This document shows, in pieces, positions 1 through 13,243 of a stretch of DNA of 64,000 nt. How positions within the stretch are numbered: position 1 is the stretch's first letter; each line of letters begins with the position of its first letter. A program made the position numbers and the translations under genes. The stretch is from contig CM039182.1 of the NCBI GenBank assembly GCA_008360975.2, positions 20,184,324 through 20,248,323 on the forward strand, in the 5' to 3' direction. Under the pieces are notes generated by a model. That model worked only from the letters and a program-made list of their open reading frames with translations. It was not told the origin of the DNA and did not search any database. The DNA is from Lichenostomus cassidix (lineage: Eukaryota > Chordata > Aves > Passeriformes > Meliphagidae).

Positions 1-1100
1 ATTTCCGTCTGGTGGTAACAGGATATGTCTTTTCCCCCCCCCTTTTTTAAACCACAGTAGCATTCCAGGGATGTGCTATAATATCCTTTTTCTCCATCTG
101 GGAATACTGCATTAGATAATTGTCACTCACACTCATCTGGTCATCCTCTTTTTTTATTAGCTCAACATAAAAATATCTTACCCTGTTTCTAGTTTTACTC
201 CCTCTTGCAATTAGTAAATATGCTTAAACTATATTAGGAGATTAATGGTATTACATTTTATTTATGAGTGTGTCTTTCTAAAGTGCTGCAGGAATTCTTC
301 AAGCACAGGGAATGGCTTTTCTTATGGGCATGCATTGATTTAAAAAATGTCACTGGTAGTCCATCACCCTGGAGAAGCAGATGATGTATGAAATATACCC
401 ACCCAGGTCCTGCACACAGACATCAAATCACAGCCTGCTGGCCAGACTGCCAGACTGCCAGTGGTATCCATTAACATATTATCATGCAAGCTGGCAGCAC
501 GCCAGCCCATCCCTGAATTCCTTCAGGGGGTTATGGGCCTCCACGAGAAATCCTTCAGTGTAAGACTGTAAGGATAAAAGTGACAATTCTCCTCAGGTTT
601 CTGTGTCAGGCTTCACCATTGGTATCCAATGAAATCTTAGCCCATACGCTGATTTTCAATGAGAAATCTGGATACTCAAAAGGAGAGTGTCAGGCCAAAA
701 AGCTGCCCACTCTAAACAAAACTGGCTCAGGGCTCAGATTTTTCTTTTGTTTTCTAGTTGCCTACATTGCCGTAATCAAAGTACACTTTGGCTTTGCTGT
801 TTGAAAAGTTACGTAGAAGCAAAATTACAAATGCACACAAAACCCCCAACCCGTCACAACAGCTAAATTTGTAGTGATGACAGGGTTGCCTGGTGCCTAC
901 AGAAACCTCAGATGACAAGAAGCACGAGTGAAGCCAGCACAAACTCCTCTTTTGGACTCACAGAATGAGTCAGACGTTCATGGACTTGGCGTTTTCCACA
1001 CCCTGCCAGCTCATGGCAATGTGACTTTGCCTGTTCCTTCAGAAAAAAGGCATGGTACAATGAAATGACTGTGAAATACCACCACATGATGGTATGTGTG

Positions 1101-1126
1101 CAAGGGGTATGCATGCATGCCCCTTG
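1101..1126. repeat. 26-bp near-perfect palindrome
   Basis: Arms CAAGGGG and CCCCTTG enclose ATGCATGCAT. Reading inward, 12 of the 13 base pairs are complementary; the exception is position 1108 against 1119 (T opposite G). The centre is alternating purine-pyrimidine. No function is known; it is an intronic DNA palindrome. Confidence 0.8.
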
Positions 1127-3862
1127 TTGGAGAAAGAATATTTGGGAGTCATCTAGATGCAGCTGGATTCTTGTTTCCTCTGTTCTTCTTCAGTATTCCA
1201 AATTTTGCTGGAAAGTCTGGGCATCATCTGTGAGACTGTCTGCTTATCACACTCAGCACAGGTGTCGCATAAAAAATTACACTGTGGTTGAAGAAACTCC
1301 ACTTGAATCAGTCAAAGCTTCCCCTCATCAAAGGGAAGCCCCCAGAGAGCTCAGAAAAAACCACACTGGACTTTGAGGAAGGTCATGTGCACCCCCTGCC
1401 TTGTTTCCATAAGTAAGCCCGAAAGCCTAACAGACAGGAATATTTCCCTTTTCTTCTGTCTCCATTTGCTGAGACTGAGCTACAACTCTCCCTAGTTGCC
1501 ACAGATATGCATGATGCAAATTTTCTCAAACAGGGGGAGCTCCCAGAGCTCATCCTGCCCTCTCTGGCCCCTTATGGTGTCATTGTGATGTTCCTTCCAC
1601 TTACAGTTCAATTCATCTGGGCTGGCAAGGCACAGGAGGAGAAGAACAGCCCTGAGCACGAGTCAGCAGCACTGAAAACTGCTCAGACCACCCTGGGCTT
1701 TTCAGAGCAGGCACACTTCTCCATCCCCCAGTTGCTGTGTCCTTAGGCACAGACCCTCCCTTTGTAGGGAGCTTTTCCCACAATAACAGCTTTCTGCTGA
1801 AGAATAACTTCGGAAATATTATTGCCCGAAGCTCAAAAGCAGTCCTGTTTCCCTCCACCACGAGGGGATTCTCACTGCAGAGGAACCACCTCAATTTCTG
1901 AGCTTTGAGGAAAGCAGGCACTCTACCAAAATAGCAACAGCCTCATCACCAGGAGCATGTGATCCCACTGCCACAAAGGCGTGGATCCCCAGGCAGTCCC
2001 TTGGTCAGCAAAGGCTGCAGAGACACTTCAGGGACCCATTTTGATTCTGTCCACCACAGCATGGGGATTAGGAGGAGGTGCTTTCCTGATACAGCTTTAG
2101 AGGTTTAGAATGGCAAGCTGAACAAAAAAGGTTTTGAGGGCAGATCTTGGTGTTGGCTGACTAGGTGGATATCTTCTAGGCATTCTTTTCTTCAATGGCA
2201 ATTATTTCCTACTCCTATACCTAAAACAATTTTAAAATTTATTCTAAAGATACACTCTGCATTTCTTACATTCTTATAATTAATTCATCACTAGTGAAAA
2301 ATATTGGTTTCATATAATTTGAAGAAATAAACCTTTCCTAAAAAGACAGGAATGAGCAGATATGACTGTAGTTAAAAAACTTTGTTTTCTTTGATAAGGA
2401 AGTGTTAATGCAAGATGTGAAAAATTATTTAAAAATCACTGCAGTCTAATGTGGACTTAACCATTGCTTGAAATTTTCAAAGGGCTCTGAGTTTTTCAGG
2501 TTTAGTTTACGAGACAAAACACAGATTAAGATAAAACTCTTACTATTAAAAAATTAGGCATTTATTTCTTTCTATATGTAAGATAAATCCTAGTAAGATT
2601 AACTAGTATGCCTACATGTCTAAGTGATGCACAATGTCAAACTCCATTGTACTATGGAATAAAATGGTTCATTAGTGAGAGTCTGTCATTGTGTGGAGAC
2701 AAGAAAGGTGCCTGTGGTGGTCAGAGCAAGCACTTTTATCTCAGTCATCTAGGGTATAAACACATTTAAATAATCATACTAAAATATTAATTAGAATGAG
2801 TTCTTCAGGAGAGCTTTTTTCTAGTGGCAATTGCAAACTCTTCTCATCATGCAAGCATAGTCTTATTTGGTTCTTCTGTTTGTGCAGAAGTGTCAAGGCT
2901 CCATGCACTCAATCTCAAAGCCTTAAGCAGCCTTTGTTTCTGTGAAACAATGTCATTGTGGTGCTCTAGCTGAGCACATTGGGTCACATCCTGGAGCTTT
3001 AATTTGTTTGGCTTTTCCTCTGGCTGACAGATCTGCAGGTTTTTAAGTTTGCACTCTATTCCTTCTGGAACGAAATGTGTTGCTTCGAAATTAATTATTT
3101 TTGTTTGTGTTAATTCTTCTTTTAACAATTAATGGTAATCTCTCTTTGGAGTGCATTCTGTTACTTGGATGGGGATTATATTGTCCGGTTTTTGCTTCTT
3201 TTTGTTTCCTGGTAATATATTTGTGGCAATGCCATCAAAATTTCCTTTCCAAAATTTCCTTTCATTTCCTTTCAGGAAGAGCTATTCAGAAACCTGTAAT
3301 CACTGCCTTTGGTGTTTAGATCTAAACAATCCCATATCAGGTTTCCCACTTCTAATCAGGAGGAAAGGGATACTTGCATGTGTCAGACTGTCCTAGAGGC
3401 TCTGACTATGGGTGGGACACTCATAGCTCTGCTGCTCTGATCCAAGGCAACACCTCCTTTCCTGAGTTCTGCAAATACAGCCCAGGACTGTTGCTGGTGA
3501 TCCCTGTATAAATGTTTTCTGATAGCACACAGCTTCAAGACTCAATTGGAGACAATTATTAATATAATTGTTCATAATTATGATGAATTCATGACATCTG
3601 ATGACAGTATTATTAACTGTACAATAAAATGAAAACTGTCAGTATTCATAGAATAGATTTTCCTCCCATATAAAACTGAAAGTTTGTATTTGAAGACTCT
3701 ATCATCACTATGTGTTATGCCTAACTAGTGTATATAAGCAGCTTTTTTCCGGAGCTGATTAGGCATGGGCTTTTCCTCTGTAATGTCTTTCCTGATTAAA
3801 AATACCCCATGCCTTTTCTTAGAAATGAAGTTCTCCAAAAGAAAACCAATATTTTGACCAAT

Positions 3863-3882
3863 CCCCCCCCCCCCCCGCCCCC
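3863..3882 (+). repeat. C homopolymer tract
   Basis: Fourteen C, one G, then five C. A simple low-complexity tract in the intron; its exact length may be affected by sequencing error. Confidence 0.9.
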
Positions 3883-6800
3883 AGTTTTCTGCCAGGAAAC
3901 CTGAACAGATGGAGTCCCACTACCAGTCTAAAAGGCTCACTTTGCAAGACAGAGTAGGTTTGAAAAGGTGCTCTGCTAGAAAGATGTCCCTACCTCAAAT
4001 ATGTCCAAATAGAACACATTCAAAGTTTGTTTTTCCCATTTTTTTCTAGATCTTTATTCCTTCCAAGCAGCAGAAACTTCATTTTCCAGTCAGCTCAGTC
4101 CTTGAGCCTCTGCTTCAGTTCTGGCAATGAGTTTTTCTGTGACACAGGTCATGCCCTTTGCTTTGCTTCTCCAAAGAGAAGCGGACAGCTGTAGCCTCCA
4201 GGGCATCATTACTGGTGTTAGTGACATATTATCAGGCTGAAGAGTCAGAAAAGCCAGAATGTAGTACTGGTGACCATGGTGTCTCGCCTGGGAGAGCTAC
4301 CCAGGCGGAACCCTTCCTGCAGCCTTTGCTAGTGCTTTCCCAGCCCCATTCTAATGTACAGCAGATGGTTTTCAGCTGCCACTTCGCTTCGAAGCAGTCA
4401 TACAGCTTGATTGATCCCTTAGAGAGCTGGTACCTCCCCTTTCTACTTTCGTGTCAGCCTGTAGGTTTGCTCCTAGGCAGCCTGGTAAGGAGTTTCTTCC
4501 AACAGCTATTGAGCCCATGCCTAATAATTAATTTGAAAGGAGCGCATCCCCACCTGGGCCTGGTGCTGGGGCTCAGGCTGATGAAACAGAGTGTGTTGCT
4601 TGAAGCTGGGCAATTGCTTTGGCTAAAGAGGAGAGGCTAAGGATCTGAACATGTGCTGCAGCTGCTTGCATATTTTGCCTGTTGAATTGTCTGCCAAAAT
4701 CATTATGAAGCACTTGGATTTTATGGTGGAGGCTAAAAGGTCTGAACAAATAAATATATTACAAAACCAATACATACACAGAAGAAGAACAAGCACTTTC
4801 TTCCCAATGGGGAGCTGGAAGGGAGGCAAATCACCAGTTCCTAAAGTTAATATGGTACAGGAGTGACTAATACACTGCCCCAAAATCCAATTGTCTAGCA
4901 CAATCATAAGTAGTATCTTGCCTCATACAGCCTGCAGAAGAACCTTCCCTTCATTTGCAGCAGTTTAAGATAACACAGCTGACAAAGCAGGACCTTACAC
5001 AAGAAACACTATCTCAGAGATCAGAAGAGAAATTGTGGCTCATGAGAACTGTGTTCAGCTTCAGTTTCACTTGCTTGTGTTTGAGTGAGAGCAAAAGGTG
5101 GTTTGAGAAGTTCAAAATGCCCTGTGAAAACACACAGCTGTTCCCTTCATTTAGAAATGAAAGACAGCTCAAAAAAGCCCGGCTGTAATTCTAGCAGTCG
5201 TGGTTCTGCCTCTCTCAATGAGTTACAGCTGGCCAGGCACTCAAATTCCCTGCGAAATGCTGCTCTGAACTCAAACCACGGGGCAGCGCGGCATGAAGGG
5301 ATTGCCATAGTAACCATTCTTTGTGTCTAGCAAAACTGATGGACTGTTTTCAGAGGAAATGACATAGAAATGCGGCATTCTCTGTCTTCAATAAAAATAA
5401 TACTCCCTTCATGAATCAAATTGCAGGAGACGCATGAAGCTGGTTTTTGGGTTTTTTTGTTTAGATTTGAAAGTTTCTAGGTATTATTTAGTCCATAGTT
5501 CTTTAGAATGGTTTTTCATTTTTAATCGTTAGAGCTAATGGTAGATTGTGGATATGTATCTTGACATAGTTTTTGCTGCTATTCAGAGCACAGATGCATG
5601 ATCTCCACATTGATTCATTCTTCACCTTTCATATTTTTCTGGTGTAAGATTTCCATGGCTTGAAGCCACAGAAATATGAGTAGTATATACCACAAAATTG
5701 TCAAAGGAAGTACTATTAAAAAATCTAATTGGATCTGACTTGATTTTATTTTGCTGAACTTATGCCTTGAAAGAATGTGTAAAGCCCTTACCCTGGCTTG
5801 GAAGTAGATCATAATGGCAACACTGAGCATGGGACAGTTCATCTGTGTATCAGGGGGTCCTTCAAATTATACATGTGGAAAGAATAGTGATTGATGTTTA
5901 ACATACTGCCATCTAATTTTTATGAAAATTTCATATTTATTTTCAAATATATCCTATCACTACCAGCAATGTGTCTGCAATTAGAAACTTTCAATCTTTT
6001 CTGATTTTACCAAGAGATATCATACCAAACAGAGTGATAGTTCTCAAGTTGCAATACACTTAGCTTGCTTTGAGCCTTTCATTGTGTTAGATTCATGGTC
6101 ACCAGTCATGAAATAGGCCATGGAATATTACCATAGAATTATTTCTGCAATTTACCCCTAACTTCTGGCAGAATTAACTTAAATTTAACTTTTGTTAATT
6201 TAAAGAAGACAAACTGGACTGTCTGCTACAGGAATTGAAACCATTCAAGTAGATTTATTAGCCCCGACTGTATTTTAAATAAATAACAAGATTTCTGAAG
6301 GTTCTGCAAGACCAGCATCTTGAAGAGAAAGGCTGTGGGTTTAATTATTCATATCCATGTGTGAATCTGCCAGAAAATGTGTGCAAAAATTAGTGGCTAG
6401 CATGGTTAATCAATATTTCCTGTAATGTTCTATTTCCATAGTATGCGTTTTACAGCGCTGAATGTAGCAGAATTCTTAGTGGAATCAAAGAAATATGGAA
6501 AAGAGATTTGAATGGAGAGTAAAAACAAATAAACCTTGGCTGTTTTTCTAGAGATCATAGATTTTATTCTTTGCATGGAGAGAACTTTACGGTGATGGCT
6601 TCAGAACAGAGAAAAGTTTTTGTTGAAATTCTGAAAGGAAGCATGCCAAAAATGCACAATGAGAATGTTCAGACATGGTTTCTGTGCCAGTAATTTGCTG
6701 GGTTGTGTTAGGAAGATGCACTTTGTGAGACAGAAAACCAGATGAACTGACTCAAAGTGATAATAAAGCAAAAGGGTTGCTGTTTTTCTAAACTTTAAGA

Positions 6801-7211
6801 ATCATAGTAACCAAGGTAGAAATAATAAAGCAAGTCATAACTTTAAAATAACCAGCAATCTGATATTGTAAATCAAAGGCAATTTAGCTAAAATGTTTCA
6901 TTTTTACTAGCTTTGCAAAATTTACATTCCTCAAGCCTGAAAAATGACACTGGGGCATAGGGTGTGTGGTGATAACACAGAGTTATGTTCACTGTGATTT
7001 GCTGGATTTGAAAAAAGTTACAAAACTAGAATTTAAAATACCATTTAAACCTGTTTGGAGACAACAAATATAAAGAAGTTCAAAAGCTCAAAGCATCTGC
7101 TATCACGGTATCAAAATATGTATTAAGTGTTTTCATTCAATTGTGAGTATATGACTACCTTCAGACATCATTTAAATATTTAAATACAGAAATATTTCCC
7201 TAGCATTGTGT

Positions 7212-7262
7212 TACTTTGATTTTGGATTTTGGATTTTGGATACTTTGATTTTGGATTTTTTT
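7212..7262 (+). repeat. Short tandem repeat, TTTTGGA-rich, 29-bp unit
   Basis: A 29-bp unit beginning TACTTTGATTTTGGA (7212-7240) is followed by a partial second copy (7241-7262). Inside the unit the 7-mer TTTTGGA is itself repeated. Confidence 0.85.
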
Positions 7263-8048
7263 AAGAGTGGCAATCTTTCAAGAGTGGGATGTAGGATTTC
7301 TCATCTTTATTTGAGGAACAGAAAGATTTTTAGGCTGGCTACATCTGACAACACACTAATTGTCAAAATACCATCACATGGAATATGACAAGGAAATCAA
7401 ATTTCAGATGCATGGCTCGGTCCAGTTTTCCTCCAAAGCAAGACTCTAGCATAAGATTATGAAACCATGAATAAACACATATGGAATTTCTTTGTGTTTT
7501 TGAAGATTTACTTTCCTTCTGGTTTTTAGCTTGTTCTCGCAACTCTGGGAGGCCCTTGTGATGCTGACTGCTTTGTTTCTCCATCAGAAGCCCAGTCAGT
7601 CCTTGTATCACCTGAGTGCAGTCTTAAAGAGATGAAGATGTAAACAGAGTTGTCACCAAGGGGTTTGGAGGCACTGGAGACGTTAGAGTCATGGGCAAAT
7701 CAGACCCATGACATCCTCTTTTTCTTTCTATTTCAGTTCATTGCCACTTGCCCTTTATCTTCTTCCTCAGCAACCCCCAATACACACCAAAACAGAAACA
7801 GCAAAACCTTCCTACTGCACACAGTGTGCAGCCAGGTTTAAAGACATATTGGCGTTATATTTACTCATCATTTTACCCAAGTCTTTCCACACTCCCCAGG
7901 CTCATATTGCTGGGTAAGGGTGGCTAGTGGGAGAGGTCACTGTTTGTTTGGGTTTTTTTAATCCTGTACAAAACATTAAGAATTGGGGAGCTACTTAACT
8001 GGGGAGCTTCTTTTTACTCACTGGCATTTTTTTTTTATTTCATTTCAG

Positions 8049-8208
8049 CTCTATGATGGGCCTGATGCACAATCTGACCTGATAGGCACCTTCTGTGGAC
8101 AGTCTCTTCCACTGGCAGGGAGCACAACAGGGACCAGCCTTCATGTGGAATTTTATTCTGATGGACTGAATGCTAGAAGTGGGTTCCAGATGCTATGGAA
8201 TGTTAATG
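8049..8208 (+). CDS. CUBN: Cubilin exon: CUB8, second half
   Basis: 160 bp, entered in phase 0 and left in phase 1 (AAT G|gtaagt). It starts LYDGPDAQ, contains the fourth CUB cysteine in GTFCGQS, and ends with the strand FYSDGLNARSGF followed by MLWNVN. The SD Asp is the usual third calcium ligand of calcium-binding CUB domains. In mammals CUB5-8 form the intrinsic factor-cobalamin binding region, so this exon should close that unit. The splice acceptor is a long T tract plus CAG and the donor is consensus. The joined frame reads directly into the CGG start of CUB9. Confidence 0.96.
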
Positions 8209-9095
8209 GTAAGTTAGCCAGGTTTCCTCTGGGAAGGTAGGTTTCCCTCCCTCTGTGTGTAATGGAGTCCCAGCTTATGCCATTCTATGTCATAAAAAAA
8301 AATATAAATAACCCATTACAGCTCTAAACCCACTGCATTTCCTCGTAATTCTTCACATGCTTTCCCAGTTTATGTTTCTGCACATGTACAGTATCAAAGA
8401 TCAGCTGATTGGAGGCTGAGAGCTGTTAGTGAAATATGCTTTCATTTCCAGGAGTAGGCACAGGGATGAGGGGTGTGTCTAGAATTTCTGTGCTGAACAG
8501 GAGATAGATGCTCTTAAGGTAACTGTGAGTGACTTGGGCTTTCTAATAGGAACATTCAGCCCTCAGTTTTGCCCATTTCTATAGACTTCTGTTTCCTGTG
8601 CAAGCTTCTCTCTAGTTTAATTTAGTGGTACTTGTTTCCTTGGGTAGTACCCACTTGCAGCTGCCCCTGCCCCATTTCTCTGCATCAAATAACATTGGCC
8701 AGGATGTGCTTTGGGTGTTTGTTCTCTTGTTCTTGCATGTCATGAAAACTGTCACAGGCCTTATTAAATATGCAAGCATACATGCCAGCTATAAACAAAT
8801 CTGTTAATGATTTTACAACTGCAAACTACGTTTGCAGTTTCTTCACAAGTAAGGCTACAAATGCAATATTTTTCACTCTGCTTATTTCACAGCAACTGTG
8901 GACTGTAACAAGATTAAATCGTGTGCCGTTGTACATCCCATCAAAGGGGTTCCAACCTTGAAAATAATTAAATCTCCCCAGTTGCCCTGTCTGTCTAATC
9001 AGTTTGCAGCATTCAGGTTTGACAGCATTGTGAAGCAGCTGAAGTGTGCTGCAGAGGCCCCACTGTGGGTTGCTGAGGTGTAAGGCAGGCTGTAC

Positions 9096-9179
9096 CCGGT
9101 TTGAATGGGAGCTCCCGGCGCCCACCGCACACTGCTGGCACTTCTGGGCTCCCGGAGGGCTCTGCCGGCTCCACGGCGG
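9096..9179. promoter_or_regulatory. CpG-dense patch, possible intronic regulatory element
   Basis: Eight CpG dinucleotides lie at about 9097, 9116, 9119, 9126, 9153, 9166, 9174 and 9177, in an otherwise CpG-poor, AT-rich intron. It is too short for a classical CpG island. With the CRE about 140 bp downstream it could be an enhancer or a minor promoter. That is inference only. Confidence 0.3.
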
Positions 9180-9311
9180 GGCTGTGCATTCAGCAGGGTG
9201 AATGAAGAGCATTTCTGGGTGAGGGAAGGACATAGGCCAGAGGAGTGGGATGTGTGGCAGGAGCCAGAGGGGAAGGGCTGCAGCACAAAGGTACCTTCTT
9301 GTGCTTTGGGG

Positions 9312-9319
9312 TGACGTCA
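9312..9319. promoter_or_regulatory. Perfect cAMP-response element TGACGTCA
   Basis: The full 8-bp palindromic CREB/ATF site is present, and a variant TGACATCA follows at 9372-9379. A full CRE with an intact CpG is uncommon by chance in CpG-depleted DNA. Occupancy cannot be judged from sequence. Confidence 0.4.
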
Positions 9320-12300
9320 TTGTGGAGCTGCACAAAAGAAGAAAAAGCGGAGGCTTTTATGCACAGCCAGATGACATCAGTTCCATACAGTAGCCATGGT
9401 GCTGGGTTAACTTGCTTTTCTAAAGCTCTCAAAGCTTTCCAGAATCTGCCTGCATGGTAAACACTCTTGTGCTTTCCCTCCTTTCTCACCCCTCTGCACT
9501 CCTTTTCTGCACTGACATTCACTTCTCTGTCAGACAGCACTGCCCTTCTGTTAATTCCTGGACGCTAAACTCCTCCCTAATGCTGCACAGGGTCCAGACT
9601 GCTAATATGGGGCTGTGTCTAAGCAGCAGACCAGCTCTGTGGGGTCAGATAGGCCTGGCTTCTAGGGAATGTCATTGCCGGCTCAGAATGTCACAGCTGT
9701 GACTTCTGACAGCTTGCAATGTGAGTGCAAGTTCCTCCAGAGCTGACCACATTTGTAATCTTTTTTGTTCACTGCAATAATTTCCCTTTTTTTCTCAATT
9801 GGTATAATGCACAAATATGGCTATTCCTCTTACTCTTGGTGGTCACATTGTCTGGTTGCCCTAGAGTGGATAAAATTAGATATGTCCTTGTGGTTGGGGT
9901 GCTATAGTTACCTCTCCCTTCTGAAAATCTTTCAAGTACATAAAAAAATTCACTGGAGAAAGTCTCATTGTCTAGGGGAACTGATCAAGAGATGCAGCCT
10001 TTGAGTTGGGTATTTCAGAGTGAATCATTTGTGTCCCTTCTTCCCAGAGGGCAAATCCCCAGGGGAATCTACACCCAGATCTGGTAACATCTCACCTGAC
10101 AAGAAAATAACAGAGCTACATATATTGCTGAGAGAAGAGCTTTTATTTCTGCTCAAGTGACAAGTGTGTGCTCTAGAGTTCAAGCTGCTGTGAACTATTT
10201 CTCAGGCTGTCCATGTGCTCCTTAACTGGCAGTTATGAAGCATCTATAACATATATATCAAGGACATTCACATGTTTTGATGGTAAAGAGAGCAGCATTT
10301 ATATTTGCTATGTGCTTGATACAGTTTGCTTCAGACACCCTTCCCAGCAGTTTTTTCACAGTTGTGAGGTCATCAAAAAGAGACAAAAGCTTACCTCACT
10401 GATACTGGATTTGAGTAGCCCCTCCTGACACACATGAACCAAAACTGTTTTGATTTGAAACATTTGCATCTGATCTTTCCAGCTGCTGAGGAAACCCATT
10501 CTAAAGAGTGGTTGTTTTTACCAGGCTTTCACAAAGACAGAATTAGTAACTGTTCTTATGAGAATGCTGATTTTTTTGCTTAAAAGTGTTGTATGTAATT
10601 TTAGCTGTGATAGAAAGCTCTAGTGCAGAGAATTCAATTTAAAAATTATTGTGGTTCTGAAATTACAGTGTTCATCTAAGGGGCTTTCATTGATGAGGAT
10701 GGATTTGGAATTGACTTGGCTAAATCACTAATGTTTTCTTCTGCAGTCAAGGCCTCAAAAGGTTTATTGACCAGTGGAAAGCTTGAATCTGCAAGGTGCT
10801 TATTCTACTTTTTCTCTATTTTAGGAAGCTTAATATAGGCAAATATATATAGGGGCATATATTGGCCATTTGAGAAAGAACAAACTCATAGTAACAGTCT
10901 GGATATTGCAAAGATGGGATGCCAATCAAATTGCTTTCCTTAAAAAAAATTCAGGAGGCCAAGAGGGCAAAGGTCTCTCAGTGCAAAATTACACCAGTGA
11001 CAACTGTCATATCTGAGAAGACACATATTTCCTAGATCAGTCACTTACCTTATTAAGCAATGTGCATGTAGGAGCTCACTGCTTTATATATACATCTGCA
11101 TTTCATTCCAAGCTCACTCATTTGGCTGCTTGATTATCAACAGAGCTTATAAATTTAATTTTCCGTTGTCAGCATAGTCCAAATATGCATCCACTGTTCT
11201 GCTTTCTGTTTCACATTGTCAGTCTATGTGTCAGGTCAAATGTTAAATAATTTGTTAGTTCTTCAGGGAAGCACTACAGAAACAGAGGTTAGATGAAGAT
11301 GCAGAAGCTGTTCATTGCAAACACTTGTCAGGCATCCATTAGGATTACTGTAGAGAGTATCACACTGCAGGTCAGCAAGGGAGCTGAGGTAGAGATTTTC
11401 TAAGCCTGAATCATAACTCTGTTGTTGATTTCTTGCGCAACAAATTGCCATTTGTTCAGTTTCCAAAAATGACTATTCCTTTTCAGTGTCTTTCTGTCAC
11501 ATTAAGTCTAAGGACAAATAGGGTCTGATATTAACAAATCAGAAAGCAGAAAAAACCCAAAACAGTATCTCACTTGAATTTTTTACTTTCTTGCATAAAC
11601 CGTTATCACATCAATTATTCCACTTCAGCCATTGGACAATATAACCAAACCTACCAAAAAAGCAAAACTTTTCAGAATCAAATCAAATTATACTTCATGC
11701 AAGTATTAGTATGCAAATATTTATAGGCAGATATTTATAGTACATGCTCCTTGCAGTTAGAGTCAGTTTACATGTACTGAAATGTTTCACCATGAGTACC
11801 ACAATTGGAAAACTCTGTATCCTTTCATTTCCTTAACTTTGATTTTACAGGAACAGTGCCAGTTCACTTTAACCTTTATGGATGGGATTCTTCTAGCCTG
11901 TGGCTAAAACATACCCATGAATAAATCTGAAAACTTTGCAAATAATAGAGGTTTCCACAGATTACAACACTTCTGTTCAGCTATAACTATTTATGAGAAT
12001 AGGGATTCTGCTTTGGTTAATGAACACCATCTGCTAACCAGACAAGCAGTAATATGGAAAGATCTGCAAATCACCCCTTGCACAATCTTCAATGACTACA
12101 TAGATTTTAGTCAGAGGAAAGCAAAACCACCAAATATATGTGTCCTAAGTTTTTTGTTTGTTGTTTGATTTCCTAGCAACTAACACCAGAGTAGGTAGCA
12201 GTTTTCAGCATTTTTCAAAGGAATTCCAGGACCTTTACACTACTAAAAGAGTATCTCCCCTTTCTTTTAACTGCAGGGCTGAAATGCCCAAAATGTGCAA

Positions 12301-13166
12301 GGAGTTCGGCACAAACTGGTCATAATCTGTATGCAGTTCAGTCGCAAGAAACTTTTCCACAGTGCAGCTGTCTGCATTTCACAGCACACAGCAAGACCAT
12401 GTATTACTGTGATGAGAAAAACTTTTTAAGATGTTTCACTAGGAGCAGAATGGCTTGGTATTATTTACTGTTATTTCAGTGAGAGCTGAAGTAATGCAGC
12501 AATTTATAGGTTCTGCTTCTGCATTTTTATTTGTCCCTAAAGACCAAATTTTTTTACTTTGTTGCTATAAACAGCACAAATTCCATTTATTTGAATAGAC
12601 TCGAAATCTTACTTGATGTTCACAGACAAAGACAAACATTGGGAGAGGATTTGTAGTCAAATAATTAATTATTCATGTAACTTTGTAACAATTTTTAAAA
12701 GTTACTCTATTATTATTTGAGTTTTCTCTTTTTGGTGTTGTAATACAGCAAGTGAGTTTAAATTTGGAACATTTGTTTTAATCTCTTATTTATGTAAATC
12801 TTTTTTAAAAAATCAACTAACATGTATATTTTCAGAAAAGCCCAAGAGAACTTATTCTTACTTCAGCCTTATGAATAGCAGAAACATCATGTATAGACTT
12901 CCTGGCAGCTAGCCAGAGAGTTGAGAGATAGTGTTTATGCCCTGTTGTGGAGGTTTCTAGTGGCATATGCTGGTCAGTCAAAAAAATTCACGTGTGAATT
13001 TCACATATTTGCAAAGATCAGTGAGTTCTTATTTCAGCTATTGGTCAGTGAATGCTTAGGTATAAATTCAAGTAATTCTAATGTTTGCAACAACTTAGAA
13101 ATGAATCTCAGAGACCTAACCTTTACCTCCATTTTACTGGAGCACTTAAGAAGAATCAATCCATTT

Positions 13167-13243
13167 AAAACAAAACAAAACAAATTTAAAAAAATACAAA
13201 AACAAAACCAAAAAAACCAACCAACCAAGCAAACAAGCAAAAA
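13167..13243 (+). repeat. A-rich low-complexity tract (AAAAC/CCAA units)
   Basis: Irregular AAAAC, CAAAA and CCAA units give an almost pure A/C stretch. No flanking retroelement body was recognised. Confidence 0.75.

Larger units (their letters stand above)
1..8048 (+). other. CUBN: Intron of CUBN (within CUB8), 3' part
   Basis: No CUB-like coding segment is visible on either strand. The preceding half of CUB8 must lie left of the window, because the exon at 8049 begins mid-domain in phase 0. The stretch is AT-rich and contains two C-runs (34-42 and 3863-3882), a 26-bp palindrome at 1101-1126 and a TTTTGGA repeat at 7212-7262. Open frames up to 160 codons have no recognisable domain. The acceptor is a T-rich tract ending in CAG at 8048. 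Confidence 0.8.

Noticed and set aside
4158..4640. 160-codon + strand open frame in the first intron
   Set aside because: It starts at an arbitrary ATG and shows no CUB features, signal peptide or known motif. It lies within intron by the flanking gene structure.
1..8048. Search for the first half of CUB8
   Set aside because: No CGG...SPNYP...C-x-W pattern bounded by splice sites was found on +. The exon must lie upstream of the window.
8826..9540. Overlapping minus-strand open frames of 169 and 116 codons
   Set aside because: No recognisable domain, and no splice or polyadenylation context I could support. They overlap the GC-richer patch, where stops are rarer. Most likely chance.
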